Position numbers and translations under genes: made by a program. DNA of 64,000 nucleotides from Anisodus tanguticus (taxonomy: Eukaryota > Streptophyta > Magnoliopsida > Solanales > Solanaceae): positions 13,814,001-13,878,000 of the forward strand of contig CM067541.1 in NCBI GenBank assembly GCA_034509755.1, given 5' to 3'. The notes beneath the pieces are model-generated. The model saw only the letters and a list, made by a program, of their open reading frames with translations, searched no databases and was not told where the DNA came from. Positions 21,150 to 33,156 of this stretch are shown here, piece after piece (within the stretch, counting starts at the first letter, position 1; each line of letters begins with the position of its first letter).

Positions 21150-24003
21150 TGTAACGACCCATTAGGTCATTTTGTTGTTTTTGCTTATTTTCCCGCAAGT
21201 TTCCTTTTTCCTAGTTCTGTTAGTGTGTATTTGATGTGTGGGGACGGATGACACAGATTCCAAGGCAACCGGATGAGAATGTCGGAAGAAAATCCAAGTC
21301 TTAAGTTGTAGAAGCTTTAATGGAAGGTTTGACTAAGAGGTTGATTATGAGTAGATGCATCTGGAATCAAATTATGACGGTTCCGTTAGCTCCGGAATAG
21401 GATTTTTGACTTAGGTGGACCGTTGGTTCAGGTCCCGGGTGTTTCGAACGAATTTCGGGTTAGTTGGTAGAGATTGAAAAATCTTAAGTTAAGAAATAAG
21501 ATTTGGAGGGCTTAAGTGGCTATTGAGGGCGTTTGTATCTTTTTTGGGGTTTCGCTAATTCCATCAAGTTCGGAATGTCGAATATGATCTAGGCGCTTCC
21601 TTGGTTCAGTTCCCGAGGCCCTCAGGAGCATATTGGGCGTTGAGTTGGGATTTTTAAGCTTTACGAAGTCCTTGGGGGGTTCCGAATGACCGTTTTGTTA
21701 AGATGACATCATATGACAACTTTGAGTGTGCAGATGAGTTCGTAACGTGTTTTTATGTTATGATACATATTTGGCTTGTATCCGGGAAGTTCGGATGACT
21801 TTCGGGGTTACAAGATGATTTTGTGAAAACTAGATTTTCTGGTTTCAGCTGTCTCTGGTGTCCTTCACCATCGCGAAAAAGGCATCGCAATTGCGAGCCT
21901 CTGTTCAGTTGGCCACCACGATCCCGAGGCTTTTGTTGCAATCACGATGAGTAAATTCTTTTGTGTCCTTGCGATCGCGTGGAGTGGTCCAGCGATCGCG
22001 AATAGCAGATTCGTTGGGCAGAATATTAAATCCCCAAATCGTATTTTCACCTCTCATTCCCGTATTTTGAGCTTTAGACCTCGGATTAAGGAGATTGTGG
22101 TGGGGATTGCTCAAGTTCTTCAAGAGGGTAAGATTTCAACTCCCATTTTATGATTAAGTCTTTAATTATTGGGGTTTTTCATGCTAGAATCTGTGTTTTT
22201 AGTGCGGGAAACTTAAGAGAATAAACCCTAGACTTGAAAAGCTAGAAACTCTTTATTAAGCATGATTATGAGGCTAGAATTTGATGATATTGCATATATA
22301 GGTTCTTTAAACTATGGATGAACTAATTTGAGAAGGAAATTCCTATTTTGCCCCTTTGGCTCGGAAATCACATTCTGGGTGTCATTTTGGATTTTGCTTC
22401 AAAGTATTCCATTATGGGTACCGTTGGGATCGTGTGAACCAGTAGAGTATTAAATTGACCATGTTGGTCTCAATTTTCTAGTATAATTACAAAATTGACC
22501 TTGGGACTTTAGAATGAGGTTTTGGGGTTAACTTCCTAGAGCCGAATCTTGCATAAAGTAATGTGGGCATCATTTATCTCATTTTTTTATGCTTAATCTA
22601 TATTTGAGTAGATTGGCACCGTGAGGAGGCTATTCGAAAAGGCAAAGAGACTTCGTGACTTCGACTCCTACTTCCAGGCATATGAACCTTATCTTAGGCA
22701 TCTTGGTTGGTTAACTGAACCAATTAACTAAAGATGGGAGTAATGTGTATATTAAGGGGCTCCCGATACTTGTGAGGTGACGAGCACTTGTATCGGGTAC
22801 CAGTGTCGTGTATAGGTATTTGTGCTTTTAAATTTCTAGAAGAATGTCATGCTTTGGGCACTAGCTGATAGTATAGTATGATCCTCTGAATACGTGATTG
22901 GGGTATGAAGCCCATACAATACGCATTATATAGTATCTGTCCGTGTGCTATGTGATTGTGTGTCCCCATCACCCCCTTTTATACCCATCTAATCGGAAAT
23001 GAAGCTAAAGATCAAGTTCTTAATGAAAATAACTGAGTTATGACTTGTTTTGTTATACTTGCTTCTTATTACTATCATGTTTTATTCCTCTTAGTGTCTG
23101 AGCCTGTGTGAGGATAGACGATTATAGATGTTGTGTGAATAGAACATGTGTTGTGTGAGCCTGATGTGTGAACTGAACTTAGGTATTGTGTGTAAGCCTA
23201 AGTGATAAATGGACCTCGTGAGTCCCCCATGGGTCATGCTTCATTGACATTCGAACATGTGTATACCGGAGGAGAGAGTAAACATTTGCATATCTTTCGT
23301 TATGTCTATTTCCTTGTATTTTACTCTATGATGAATTGTTGATTTTGTGCTTACGTTTCAGTAGTGTATATACCTGACTTGATTGAGGGGTTAGATGCTA
23401 CTACCCAGGCTTAAATTCCATTAATGAACTTATGTGTTATGTGATTATACTATTGCACTGTTATGGCAGTTGGTGTAGTAGTAGTATTCTATAGACCAAA
23501 CCTTCTCTCCGTTTAGGATCGGTCGGTTGATGATGTTGCTGAGTACCCGTGTATTTTGTACTCACGCTACACTTGCTGCACCATTTTTGTGTGCAGGTTC
23601 AGTTCCTAGTATCAGTGGACCACGTGACTACCCAGCCCGTTGAGGTGTTGTGTTAGAGGATTGACGGTGTGAGCTACCGGACGACCCTTAGCCCCGGATT
23701 CTCTTAGTTTATCTTTATATTCTGTCTTTCTATTCGAACAACTTTATGTACTTCGGAACGTGCGATCCCAAGACTTGTATAACTCTTAGTAGGTCTTGTA
23801 CTGTGACACCCGGTTTTGGGTAGATTCTTACGTTGTATCTTTATATATCTATGAATCTAAATTAAAGACTTTAAAGTTTAAACTGCTTCTTAATTGATTT
23901 CCACATTTATTTCTTTATTACATTTTGGGTTGTTGGGAAATGGTAGGCTTACCAACTCAGTGAGGGTTGATGCCATCATGACCCTCAATTTTGGATCGTG
24001 ACA
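21150..24003. mobile_element. Solo LTR of a Ty3/gypsy element, 2854 bp
   Basis: Starts TGTAACGACCC and ends GGATCGTGACA, with a perfect 5-bp TSD GTAAA on both sides (21145-21149 and 24004-24008). The body carries GCGATCGCG motifs (~21970-22000), CGGAAGTTC/TTCCGAA blocks and the GTACTCACGCTACACTTGCTGC block near the 3' part, which I associate with long gypsy LTRs of Solanaceae. There is no internal gag-pol, so this is the product of LTR-LTR recombination. The pre-insertion site survives in a neighbouring duplicate (24490-24510). Confidence 0.87.
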
Positions 24004-24008
24004 GTAAA

Positions 24009-24735
24009 TATATCATTTCAAGAAAGGTTTTTGATTGAGCTTATGGTTTGGTAATATAGAAATAGGACAAGTAGTTTTGATTTCGTGAGAAGTGATTTAG
24101 TACTTTTAAATTATTATAGTTTTTTTAAAAAAAGAATTATTACAGTTGATTGTTAGTAACTTTCATTAATGTTTCCTTACTTGGATTGGAAAACATGTTC
24201 ACGAAGAGTAGGTAGGTGTTTGAACATTATTTGATTGAAATTTAAAAAAATATAGCATTTTGAATTCATAATTTTCGATACAGAATATAGTTATATATGT
24301 AAAAGTTATAAAAAGTTTAATAAATATTAAGTATGAACTCATAACTTTAACTTTTTAACTGTACAATGAATTTAATGTTAAAAATCTAAAAGATTGAACT
24401 CATTTCAGTATCTGTCTTTAATCACTTATTTAATTTTCTTAAAGCAGATCACTTGTTTAGTGATAGAAAAATAGAATAAAATTTCAAGACTTGTTTAGGG
24501 TAAAGATATCATTTCAAGTAATTAGGTTTTTGATTTCGACTAAGGGTTTTGATAATACAGAAATAGGGTTATGTAGTTTTTGGTTTGGTGAGAAGTGATT
24601 TAACCCCTTTTAACTTATTATAGTTGATTGTGAGCTCCCTTTTTTTAAGAATAATATAAATATAATATGTTAAGAAAGGTAAGTAAGTTCTTTAAAACCA
24701 TCATAATCTTAGAATGGTGAGTAATGTTTTTACTA
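24009..24735. repeat. Duplicated intergenic segment (two ~120-bp copies ~490 bp apart)
   Basis: 24004-24120 and 24490-24615 share TATCATTTCAAG, TTTTTGATT, TTGGTAATAyAGAAATAGG, GTAGTTTTGATTT/TTTTTGGTTT and GTGAGAAGTGATTTA in the same order. The first copy starts directly at the solo LTR; the second holds the corresponding uninterrupted site. Confidence 0.75.
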
Positions 24736-25070
24736 TTATTAACCAAAGGTTTTAAGTTTGAGTTTCGGGAATGAGGTCGTCTTTGGTGATGCGCGCTTTA
24801 CCGTCTAGAGTGAGACTTTTCAGTGTGAATCAGATATAGTCAGGCCAAATTCGAGTACCGAATATTGAGTGTGAAACCAAAAGAAAAAAACTTCCTTATC
24901 ACCATCAACCGGTGGAATGAATGAAAATTTTTCACCCTTAACTAGCGGTCTTAAATTTGAATCTCAAAATATAAAAAACTCCAGCTATGGAGCGCTTTCC
25001 CTTTTAACGGGCCATAAGCGATATAAATTTGGTTCACTGGAAGGACAAATCATAAAAAGAAAAAAAACTT
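24736..25070 (+). repeat. Two tandem SINE-like remnants
   Basis: 24740-24870 and 24905-25060 show B-box-like AAGTTTGAGTTTC and AAATTTGAATCTC sequences followed by GCGCTTTACC or GCGCTTTCCC blocks, an order familiar from Solanaceae tRNA-derived SINEs. Both are diverged and no TSD was resolved. Confidence 0.4.
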
Positions 25071-25397
25071 GGTTCTTGAACTTTTTCTGTGAAAAATATA
25101 ACCTTGAACTCGTGTAAGTTGTAACATTATAAGTTTATAACCCCTTACACTTCGTGTTAAGTTCGTTAAATGTCCTATTATTTTATTAAATATTGACAAT
25201 AGACAGAATTTGTGTATGGTACTCAACTCATTTTTGGTAGAATTAAATACTCTTTGAACTTGTCTTCCCTACAATGCAAGTTCTTGAAGCAAAAGAGTGC
25301 AAACCAAGTTTGTCGTTTCACTAAGAAAAGAATGAACAAAATTGGATTCAGCTCATCCATGTGAATGAATTTGAAAACAATCCATGTCAAATAATAA

Positions 25398-25617
25398 CAA
25401 CAACAACATACCCAGTAAATCCCGCAGCATGGGGTCTGGGAGAGTAGAGTGTACGCAGACCTTACCTCTACCTTGATAGGTAGAGCGGTTGTTTTCGAGA
25501 GATCCTCGACTCAGGACATGCAAAGCAGGAAAAAAAAACAGTCAAGACCGGTCAAAAAATTTAAGAATTTAAGAATTTAAAGCAATATGCAAATGCTGAT
25601 AGCAAATGCGAATACGT
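25398..25617 (-). mobile_element. RTE LINE 3' end, 5'-truncated, with TSD
   Basis: Minus-strand insertion of 220 bp: on plus it starts CAACAACAACATACCC (complement of the TTG tail), then the GGGGTCTGGG and GTACGCAGACCTTACC blocks and TACCTTGATAGGTAGAG. The 15-bp TSD CATGTCAAATAATAA is perfect at 25383-25397 and 25618-25632. Confidence 0.88.
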
Positions 25618-25632
25618 CATGTCAAATAATAA

Positions 25633-25757
25633 GTTAATATATAATTATATAATTTGTTATATATCTAAAATTAAACAAAATGTTTTTTTTGCATAATTAT
25701 ATAACTTAATTAGAATAAATTCCTATGATAAATTATTATTTGATCACTAGATCAAAA

Positions 25758-25792
<35 letters not shown>

Positions 25793-26676
25793 TTAAACCA
25801 CACAAATAGTTAAAAAAAATTACACAATCATTGAATATATAATTTAACCTTGATGCATGAAAGCTTCCTTCTCAATCGGTTCAAGACTTGAATCGGCTTC
25901 TTGTGTATTCGTACATCAATTCTTTAATCCTGCATGATTTGTACATATATATACTTAACAACATAGGTAGATTGAAGATAGGATCAAATTACACCAATTC
26001 AATATAATTTTTGAACCAATAATTAATAATTCGTGTCACGATATCATTGGTGCGTGACATACACTTGCTGAAAAAGTGGTCAAACACCGAAGAGATGAAT
26101 TAGAAACAGTTGAAAAAAGACTAAGTCATATAAAAGGTTACCCGTAAAATTGAGGCGTGTTAAATGTATTTGCGTACAAACTAAAGGGTATTAACTATGT
26201 ATTAAGCTAAAAAAAAATTTAGCCTACCCATCTTCGCCTAATTATATGACTTATCGAGACCACTTGATATCAGTGGCATACACACACAAAACACAAGCAA
26301 CCTCACATTTAAAATAAATACATAAATAAACATCATATTAACTTTTATCGATTTAACTAACTTATACAATCTTCTCTCATAGGATTAGTTTAATTATCTA
26401 CCTGAAAAGGTCAAGGGTTCAACTCCGTTCTCAATCAAGTGGTGTCATTTATATGTATATACAATAAAAATTTCGATGAAGTTATTCATCTAAAAGGATA
26501 TATTTATTACTTTGTATGTATTTGACTTAATATATATATATATATATATATATCACAAGTCTTTTCTAAAAAAATTAAAATTTTATATTTAATCAAATAA
26601 CTTTAATCTTTTTTACTTTAGTTCTGTAGGGAAATCAGGAAAAGTTAAGAAATAGAACCATCTTATTTAATTCATT
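25633..26676. other. Intergenic region with microsatellites
   Basis: (TA)n runs at ~25759-25791 and ~26529-26552. A possible SINE B-box AGGGTTCAACTCC lies near 26411-26423. No genes. Confidence 0.5.
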
Positions 26677-26692
26677 TTTTATAGTCACGAGG

Positions 26693-27218
26693 GAATGGAG
26701 AGATTGATGATGATGTCACACATCAGATTGGGGCAGGGCGAATGAAATTGAGGCTCGCATCTGGAGTCTTATGCGATAAAAAGGTGCCACCAAAACCTAT
26801 TATCAAGTTCTATAGAGTGGTGGTTAGACCGAATATGTTGTATGGGGCAGAGTGTTGGTCTGTCAAGACTTAGCACATCCAAAAGATAAAAGTTGCGTAC
26901 ATGAGGATGTTGAGATGGATTTGTGGGCATACAAGGAGGGATATGATTAGAAATGATGATATCCGGGACAGAGTGGGAGTGACCTCGGTAGAGGATAAGA
27001 TGAGGGAAGCGAGGTTGAGATGGTTCGGGCATGTGCAGAGGAGAAAAACAAATGCCCCAGTGCGGAGGTATGAGAGGTTGGCTATGGACTGGTTCAGGAG
27101 GGGTAGAGGTAGGCCGAAAAAGTATTGGGGAGAGGTGATTAGGCGGGATATGGCGCATGTAGAACTTACTGAGGACATGACCTTAGATAGGGGTTGTGAA
27201 GGACACAAATTAGGGTAG
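26693..27218 (+). pseudogene. RTE reverse transcriptase C-terminus
   Basis: Encodes [46 protein letters not shown] and R-G-R-P-K-K. These are the hallmark end of plant RTE ORF2 after the catalytic domain. There is a TAG stop after S-V-K-T (~26870), and a frame change upstream. The second, open part spans 26901-27218. The minus-strand open frames across this stretch are mirror artefacts. Confidence 0.88.
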
Positions 27219-27668
27219 AAGGGTAGTAGGTAGTTGAGCGTAGTCCTACTTACGCTTACAAACTGATAGTTGTAGTGTAATTATTGTAGGTCTGCTTAGC
27301 CTATCATTCTAGTAGGCGCAGTATTGCTTTATAGTCCCTTGTCGCTTGATTTCTGCTACTATGGGTTCTTTAGTGTACTTTGTTTATCTTATTTACATGC
27401 GTTAGTTACCGCTTCCTTGTTCAGAACAACGAGCTATCATGGCTTACTCGATTTTGTTACCAACATTTTCATACTGCTTTAAATTTCGTGTCCGGGTCTG
27501 ACCGTTTCTCTTGCTTTGCTTGTGCTTATGCTTTGTCTTGAGCCGAGGATCTTTCAGAAACAGTCGCTCTACCTACCAAGGTAGATGTAAGGTCTGCGTA
27601 CACTCTCCCCTTCCCAGACCCCACGTTGTGAGATTTCACTGGATATATTATTATTATTATAATTATTA
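26693..27668 (+). mobile_element. RTE LINE, 5'-truncated, 976 bp, with TSD
   Basis: Best-preserved RTE copy of the window. It encodes the last ~165 residues of ORF2 and a ~450-bp 3' UTR ending in the RTE terminal block and an (ATT)n tail. The TSD TTTTTATAGTCACGAG is perfect at 26677-26692 and 27669-27684. The 5' end begins in the RT palm/thumb region, so the copy was dead on arrival. Confidence 0.9.
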
Positions 27669-27820
27669 TTTTTATAGTCACGAGATGAACATTTTAGGGT
27701 GATCCAAAGCATGAGCTAGACTTAAAATGCCGGCGAAACTTCACTCTTTTATAAGAAAGTTGCACACGTACCTTTTCTTTGCAGGAAAAAAGACTAACAA
27801 AATAGTATTTTAAAGTAGTC

Positions 27821-27913
<93 letters not shown>
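27821..27913. repeat. (TAA)n microsatellite, ~31 units
   Basis: Uninterrupted TAA/ATA repeat of ~93 bp followed by A-rich AAATAAATAAAAAAT sequence to ~27950. The long poly-Leu minus-strand frame here is an artefact of the repeat. Confidence 0.95.
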
Positions 27914-27917
<4 letters not shown>

Positions 27918-27950
27918 TAAATAAAAAATAAAAAATAAAAAATAAAATAA

Positions 27951-29270
27951 AAAAGACAGGTTAAAATCATGCTGGCGTGACACATATTTCAGGTAGTAAA
28001 TATGTATAAAGTTACTCCAATAAAATTTGTCACAATAGAGTAGGTAAGGTTAATAAAAATAAAAATTTTCCCCACTTGAATGTTAAAAACGTATCTATTG
28101 ACAAACCATTAATAGATGTACTCATTAACGTACTACCAACATGTGATTATTTGGCAACAGATAATAAGGTTTGTAAGTTTTAGGACCATTTGGATATTCA
28201 TGAAGAAAGTAGGGCTGATATTAAACCCTTTTTTCTTTTTGGTTTCATATTCAGGATTCGGCAGTTGTATTGGACTTCAATTAAATTTGTTTCCATATTA
28301 TGGGTAAAACACTTGATAATAAAGGCGATTCTACGCTCATGCCTCAAACCCGAAATCTTTGATTAGAGATGAAAAAACACTTACTACTCCACTATAATTC
28401 TTGTTGGAGATATTAAACCTCTTTTTTCACGAGTCACGAGAGCAGTGGAGCTCCCATAAAATTGAATGCCACGTTTTGTTGGTAATGGGCCAAATTTGGT
28501 TTGTATTATATGAAATTGAACAACTTCGTCATGTATGAAATTTTTATTTTTGTCCTCGACCGTGTATGGCTCTTCAACCTGAGAATAATTTTAAATAATA
28601 GTTAAAACTTAAAAGTTGATGGATAATTTTGAATAATTTTCTCTTGAAGAATTTAAACATGTAGAATCCACCAATTTCACGTAATGAACTTAGAAATAAT
28701 ATAAGAATAATCAAATTCTCAACTTTATATTAATAAAACTAGGGATCAATTACAATTACAGAAAGTAAAAGCAACAACTCAAATGCCAAACCCAAACGGA
28801 AAGAAAAAGGAAAACAATAGTTTTTCTCTACATAGTTTCTTGTATTCCAGCTCTCTTAACTCCAAATTAACATTGCCATTATTATACTTAATGCCCATAC
28901 AATTAGCAAAGAAATCCGTAAGAGAAGAAAACATCAAAACAAGATTTTTTCTTCAAAAAATTAGATTAAATCTGGGACTTTCCGGTGCAAAACTGAATTA
29001 ATCGGGTCCTCAAAGCAGGTAACGGAAACCGATGAAAAACTAAAAAAAGGAAAAGTGATTCCATTTTATTTGGCAAAACCAATGGGTCCATTTGCTTCTT
29101 TAGGTCCAATCTAATATTTATTCACATGGGCCTTATCCAAACTAGTTTGCAGTTGGGTCATTCGCACAAACGTCCCTATTTTGGGATGGTCTTTAATTTT
29201 TCACCCTTCAAATTTGAGTTCTTTAATTTTTATCCTTTATTATTTTTGGTGCAATATAATTAGAATTTCA
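27951..29270. other. Intergenic region including one copy of a dispersed ~200-bp segment
   Basis: 28065-28250 matches 35112-35290 (shared CTATTGACAA, ATTTGGCAACAG, GAAGAAAGTA-GGCTGAT, TAAAACC). The rest is AT-rich without a recognisable gene. Confidence 0.5.
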
Positions 29271-29600
29271 TTCGGCATAATTAGTGTTAAATCTTCGGCA
29301 TATGTACCATACACAATCCACATATTATGCCGGATAAGGCATAACTGTCAATACTCAACATAACATGAAAAAAGACATAATTTCAGATTTCGACAGGCAT
29401 AGTTAGCGTTTAATTTCAACATATGTATCATAACATCCACACAAACTATGCCGGATAAGTCATAATTTCCAATACTCAACATAATTTAAAAAATTATTAT
29501 AAAACTATGCCGCATAACTTAATTCCTACGTAATTTATGCCACACGAGGCAAAAATTCAGTTTTCGAAGGAAAAAATATTATATAGACTATGCCGTGCGA
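29271..29600. repeat. Tandem repeat, ~122-bp unit, two copies plus part of a third
   Basis: GGCATAATTAGTGTTAAATC ... ATGCCGGATAAGGCATAA ... ATACTCAACATAA (29271-29390) recurs as GGCATAGTTAGCGTTTAATT ... ATGCCGGATAAGTCATAA ... ATACTCAACATAA (29393-29490), followed by a further ACTATGCCGCATAA start. ATGCC/GGCAT palindromes are frequent. Non-coding. Confidence 0.7.
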
Positions 29601-30690
29601 AGAAACTTGAATATTTCATAAAAAAATAGCAAAAGCAAAAATTAAAGACCACAAATATAAAGGGAAAAAATTAAAGATCGGTACGTTTGAGGGGAAATCC
29701 GCACAAAAAAAATGTTTGCAGTTTGCTGGGTAACCCAATCTGATTCAAGGTTGTCCACAGTTATCTGATTCCCATCCATTTTTTTGTTCAAGCACCATTT
29801 CTTTTTTTTCTTTTTGAAAAGGTGAAGGATAAAAAAAAATCCTAGACTATACGAAATGAATTACTTTGCTTTTCATTTAGAAAATGTCTCAGTTATACTC
29901 CTGTCATTACTAAAGTGGTTCAATTTTGCAATTATGAGAAAAAAATAAAGGGAAAAGGACATAAATGGTCATCCAGATGAAATTATTGACGCCGGATGAC
30001 CCAAGAAATTTAAAAGATATTTTTAGCTTTTTCAAAATAATTCTATTTCGTAGCTTTTTTTTGAACTAATTACAATATATGTATAGGAACTGTATCATTG
30101 TTGTATAGAAATGTGTCACTACGGTATATATATATATATATATAATATCATAAATCTCCTCAAATTCCTATATGGAGATCATAAATCTCCTCAAATTCCA
30201 ACTAAATATTATATGACTTATACCAACATCTATATGACATTCGTCCTTTATAATAATATTTTATTATAATAATCAAATTTCTCATGAATATGTTTTCTAC
30301 AACAACATTTTTTATGGTACGCCAAAAAGTATTCAGACAAACGACACCGTTATAAAGAAGTTTGACCGTTTATTATATTATCCTAAAATTCAGGCCAAAC
30401 GACCTCATCTTATTGGTATAAATAATAACAAGAATAATAAATACTGTAGCCGCATAAATGTTATAATATATTTAAAACTGTAAATTTAAAAAGTCTTATA
30501 ACTACATAAATATTATAAGATATTTAAAATTACAATTTTCAAAAATATACTCTTTTCACTGAACTTTATATCAATTCAAATGCGAGACAAAGTAAAACAG
30601 GAGTAACAAGTAATACACGGTTCACTCTTATAATCACCCGGAGGTTCACACAATATGCTTATGAGTTCTTGAACATACTTCTAGTTATTG
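29601..30690. other. Intergenic region
   Basis: AT-rich. (TA)n at ~30125-30144 is followed by a 22-bp tandem duplication ATCATAAATCTCCTCAAATTCC (~30147-30200). A remnant of the 11402-type MITE lies at about 30300-30372. No genes. Confidence 0.45.
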
Positions 30691-30691
30691 T

Positions 30692-30924
30692 TAGTGACGG
30701 ATCTAGGATTTTCATTAAGGGTGTTCGAAAAGTAAAAATATAGTGACTGAATTTGAACTTGGAACCTCAAGATGAATTTTGAATCCCTATTGAACTAACA
30801 TTTTCATTGTGTTCAAAATATTTTAAATCTATATATATACATAAAAAATAAAAAAAATATATGTTATATATACGGTGGAACTTTTTATAGGGGGTGTTCG
30901 AGTGAAAGCCCTAAATCCGCACCT
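30692..30924. repeat. MITE, ~233 bp
   Basis: The ends are inverted repeats: GTGACGGATCTAGGATTTTC on the left and the complement of CCTAAATCCGCACC on the right, with GGGTGTTCGA blocks near both ends. I recognise this as a common Solanaceae MITE type often seen next to genes (GTGGCGGAGCCAG...). Confidence 0.65.
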
Positions 30925-31221
30925 GGTTATCATGATTTGAAATATAATAAGTCATGAAACCAAATTATGAAATTCTGATTAAAAGACTCATATGTTAATT
31001 CTTCATCTAGATACATTTATAAATTTTCGTGTGTGGATAATGCATGATCACTCACTCCAATTGCAATATAGTATACATTAATAGTTCTAAACCCTTTACC
31101 AAGTAAACTCACCTCAAAATCTTCCTTTTAGCCAACGTAACCTCCAAGACGATTCTGTCACGTCAAAGTATCATAATCTACAATAATATTACTCCCCGTT
31201 CTAATTTATAATATTACTCCC

Positions 31222-31428
31222 CGTTCTAATTTATGTGACATCATTTGACTTGACACAAAGTTTAAAAAATAAATGAATATTTTTAAAATGTGTGATCCAA
31301 AATAAATTTTATAAAAATATGTGATTGTAAATCATTCATAAAATTATTATTTATAAATATAGAAATGTGACATTCTTTTTTAAATAAATTTTAAAAAAAA
31401 TGTCACGTAAGTTAGAACAGGGGGAGTA
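31222..31428. repeat. Stowaway-type MITE, ~207 bp
   Basis: Ends CTCCCCGTTCTAATTTATGT and the complement of ACGTAAGTTAGAACAGGGGGAG, flanked by TA dinucleotides. The first ~24 bp (ATATTACTCCCCGTTCTAAT) also occur once more directly upstream (31193-31215), a partial tandem duplication of the end. Confidence 0.75.
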
Positions 31429-31525
31429 TCATTCATCATCGATTCCAATTCATTGGGATCAACAACACACATTACACTTTAGGCTAAATGCCCTAAATCC
31501 TTCATTCTTATTCGTAAGTTCTTAT

Positions 31526-31767
31526 TGTAAGATGATATTAATCTCCCTTGAGGAGTCTTTCATTAATATCAAGGTATATATAGAGTACAATATTCATCCC
31601 TTATACAATAGGAATCCTAAACCTATACAAAAGAGGAATCCTAAGCCTATACAAAAGAGGAATCCTAAACCTATACAAAAGAGGAATCCTACTCTTACCA
31701 TAATTATATTTACACAATATATGAAAATATTCTAATTATGGGTAGGGAATATATTTACACGTTTACA
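31526..31767 (-). repeat. 3' LTR of copia E with 24-bp internal tandem repeats
   Basis: TG...CA on plus (TGTAAGATG ... GTTTACA). It contains three copies plus a partial fourth of a 24-bp unit (AGGAATCCTAARCCTATACA + AAAG) at about 31606-31690. Confidence 0.9.
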
Positions 31768-31789
31768 CACCCCCTCGTCGGAGCGAGAG

Positions 31790-33145
31790 GAGGCGGACGG
31801 CGAGACCGGCTCAAGTCAAGAAATAAGCGTATCGGGAAGTCCTTTGGTAAATATGGGCGCACACATACCGATAGGATGATGGAACATGTAACACTCGGAC
31901 ATGGCCTAACGCAACTTTCTCACGAACGAAGTGTAGGTCTATCTCAATATGCTTGGTTCGCTGATGTTGAACCGGATTATGAGAAAGATAGATGGCAGAG
32001 ATGTTATCACAATACACAATAGATGCCTGACACAAAGGACACCGAAGTTCTAACGAAAATTTACGAGCCAACAAATCTCGGCTACTACATTTGCAACGCC
32101 TCTATACTCAGCCTCGGCACTGGAACGAGATAGGGTATCCCGTCGCTTGGCGGACCAGAAAAATCGATTATCCCCTAAGAAAACAAAAAAGCCGAAGGTG
32201 GAGCGTCGCGTGTCCGGACACCCTGCCCAATCTGCATCCGTATATGAAAGCAACTTGTCCAGTGCGAGAGGGATATAGGTGCAAACCATAATCAAGAGTG
32301 CCCTTAATGTATCGAATGATACGCTTAAGAGCGATGAAATGAGACTCCGGGAGCATGCATGAATAAGCACACTGTTTGAACACATAAGCTATGTCGGCCG
32401 GTGAATGTGAGTTGCGAAGTGCACTGCAAGGCTCCTATACGAGTAGGATCGAGGCGGAGCACCATCCATAGCACCGAGCTTAGATTTGGAATCAACCGGA
32501 GTAGGCACCTCTTTGCGGTTCACCATCTTAGCCCATGTACACAATCTCTTTCGCATACTTACGCCGACACAAGAACATATGATTGGCGGACACGGTCACC
32601 GATATCCCCAAAAAGTAACTCGGCTTTCCCAAATCGGTCATTGCAAATTCGGACTTGAGCAAGGCAATAATCTCATTTTTCAATCCGTCGGAGGAAACAA
32701 GTAAGAACAATATCATCCACGTAAAGTAATAAGTAAGCCGTGCTACTACCTCGATGAAAAATGAAAAGTGATGTATCACTCTTGCCGCATACAAACCCAA
32801 TCTTCAAGATATACCGGAAAAACGATCATACCACGCACGGGGCCGCTTCGAGCCATATAGTGACTTACGGAGACGGCACACATAGTGAGGAAGCTCGCCG
32901 GATGGGTGAACCCCGGTGGCGATGCATGTAGATGTCTCTCTCGGATCCCCATGTAAGAATGCATTCTTCACATCAAGCCGATGGATCGGCCCTTTGTTTG
33001 CCCATGGCTATGCTCAAAAGCTCGTGCGGATGGTAGCCGGTTTGACAACCGGTGAAGGTCTCACCACAATCAATGCCCTCCGCCGATTTGTGCCATTAGC
33101 CACAAGACGGGCCTTATACCTCTCAAGATCCCCGGTTGTTCTGCG
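31790..33145 (-). pseudogene. copia E RT C-terminal part and RNase H, broken
   Basis: Minus-strand fragments in several frames: L-E-R-Y-K-A-R-L-V-A-N-G (~33125), R-M-H-S-Y-M-G (frame-shifted N-A-F-L-H-G, ~32950), Y-V-D-D (~32713-32730), S-E-F-A-M-T-D-L-G-K and Y-F-L-G-I-S-V (~32600), D-A-D-W-A-G-C-P-D-T-R-R-S-T (~32210), V-Y-C-D-N-I-S-A-I-Y-L (~32000) and R-T-K-H-I-E. Many frameshifts. The part of RT upstream of L-E-R-Y-K is not present here but lies inverted at 34178-34402. Confidence 0.87.
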
Positions 33146-33156
33146 ATCTCCGTTCT

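Noticed and set aside
26769..27208. Two minus-strand ORFs of 129 and 112 codons
   Set aside because: Mirror frames of the RTE reverse transcriptase, which is clearly coded on plus and bounded by a TSD.
27794..27985. Poly-leucine ORF on the minus strand
   Set aside because: Translation of the (TAA)n microsatellite.
31606..31690. Regular 24-bp repeats resembling a CRISPR array
   Set aside because: The repeats are contiguous without spacers and lie inside a retrotransposon LTR of a plant genome.
31400..31735. 111-codon ORF with K-P-I-Q-K-R-N-P repeats (also at the end of 34178-34609)
   Set aside because: The repeat part is LTR sequence of copia E read through by chance; only 34178-34402 is genuine RT coding sequence.
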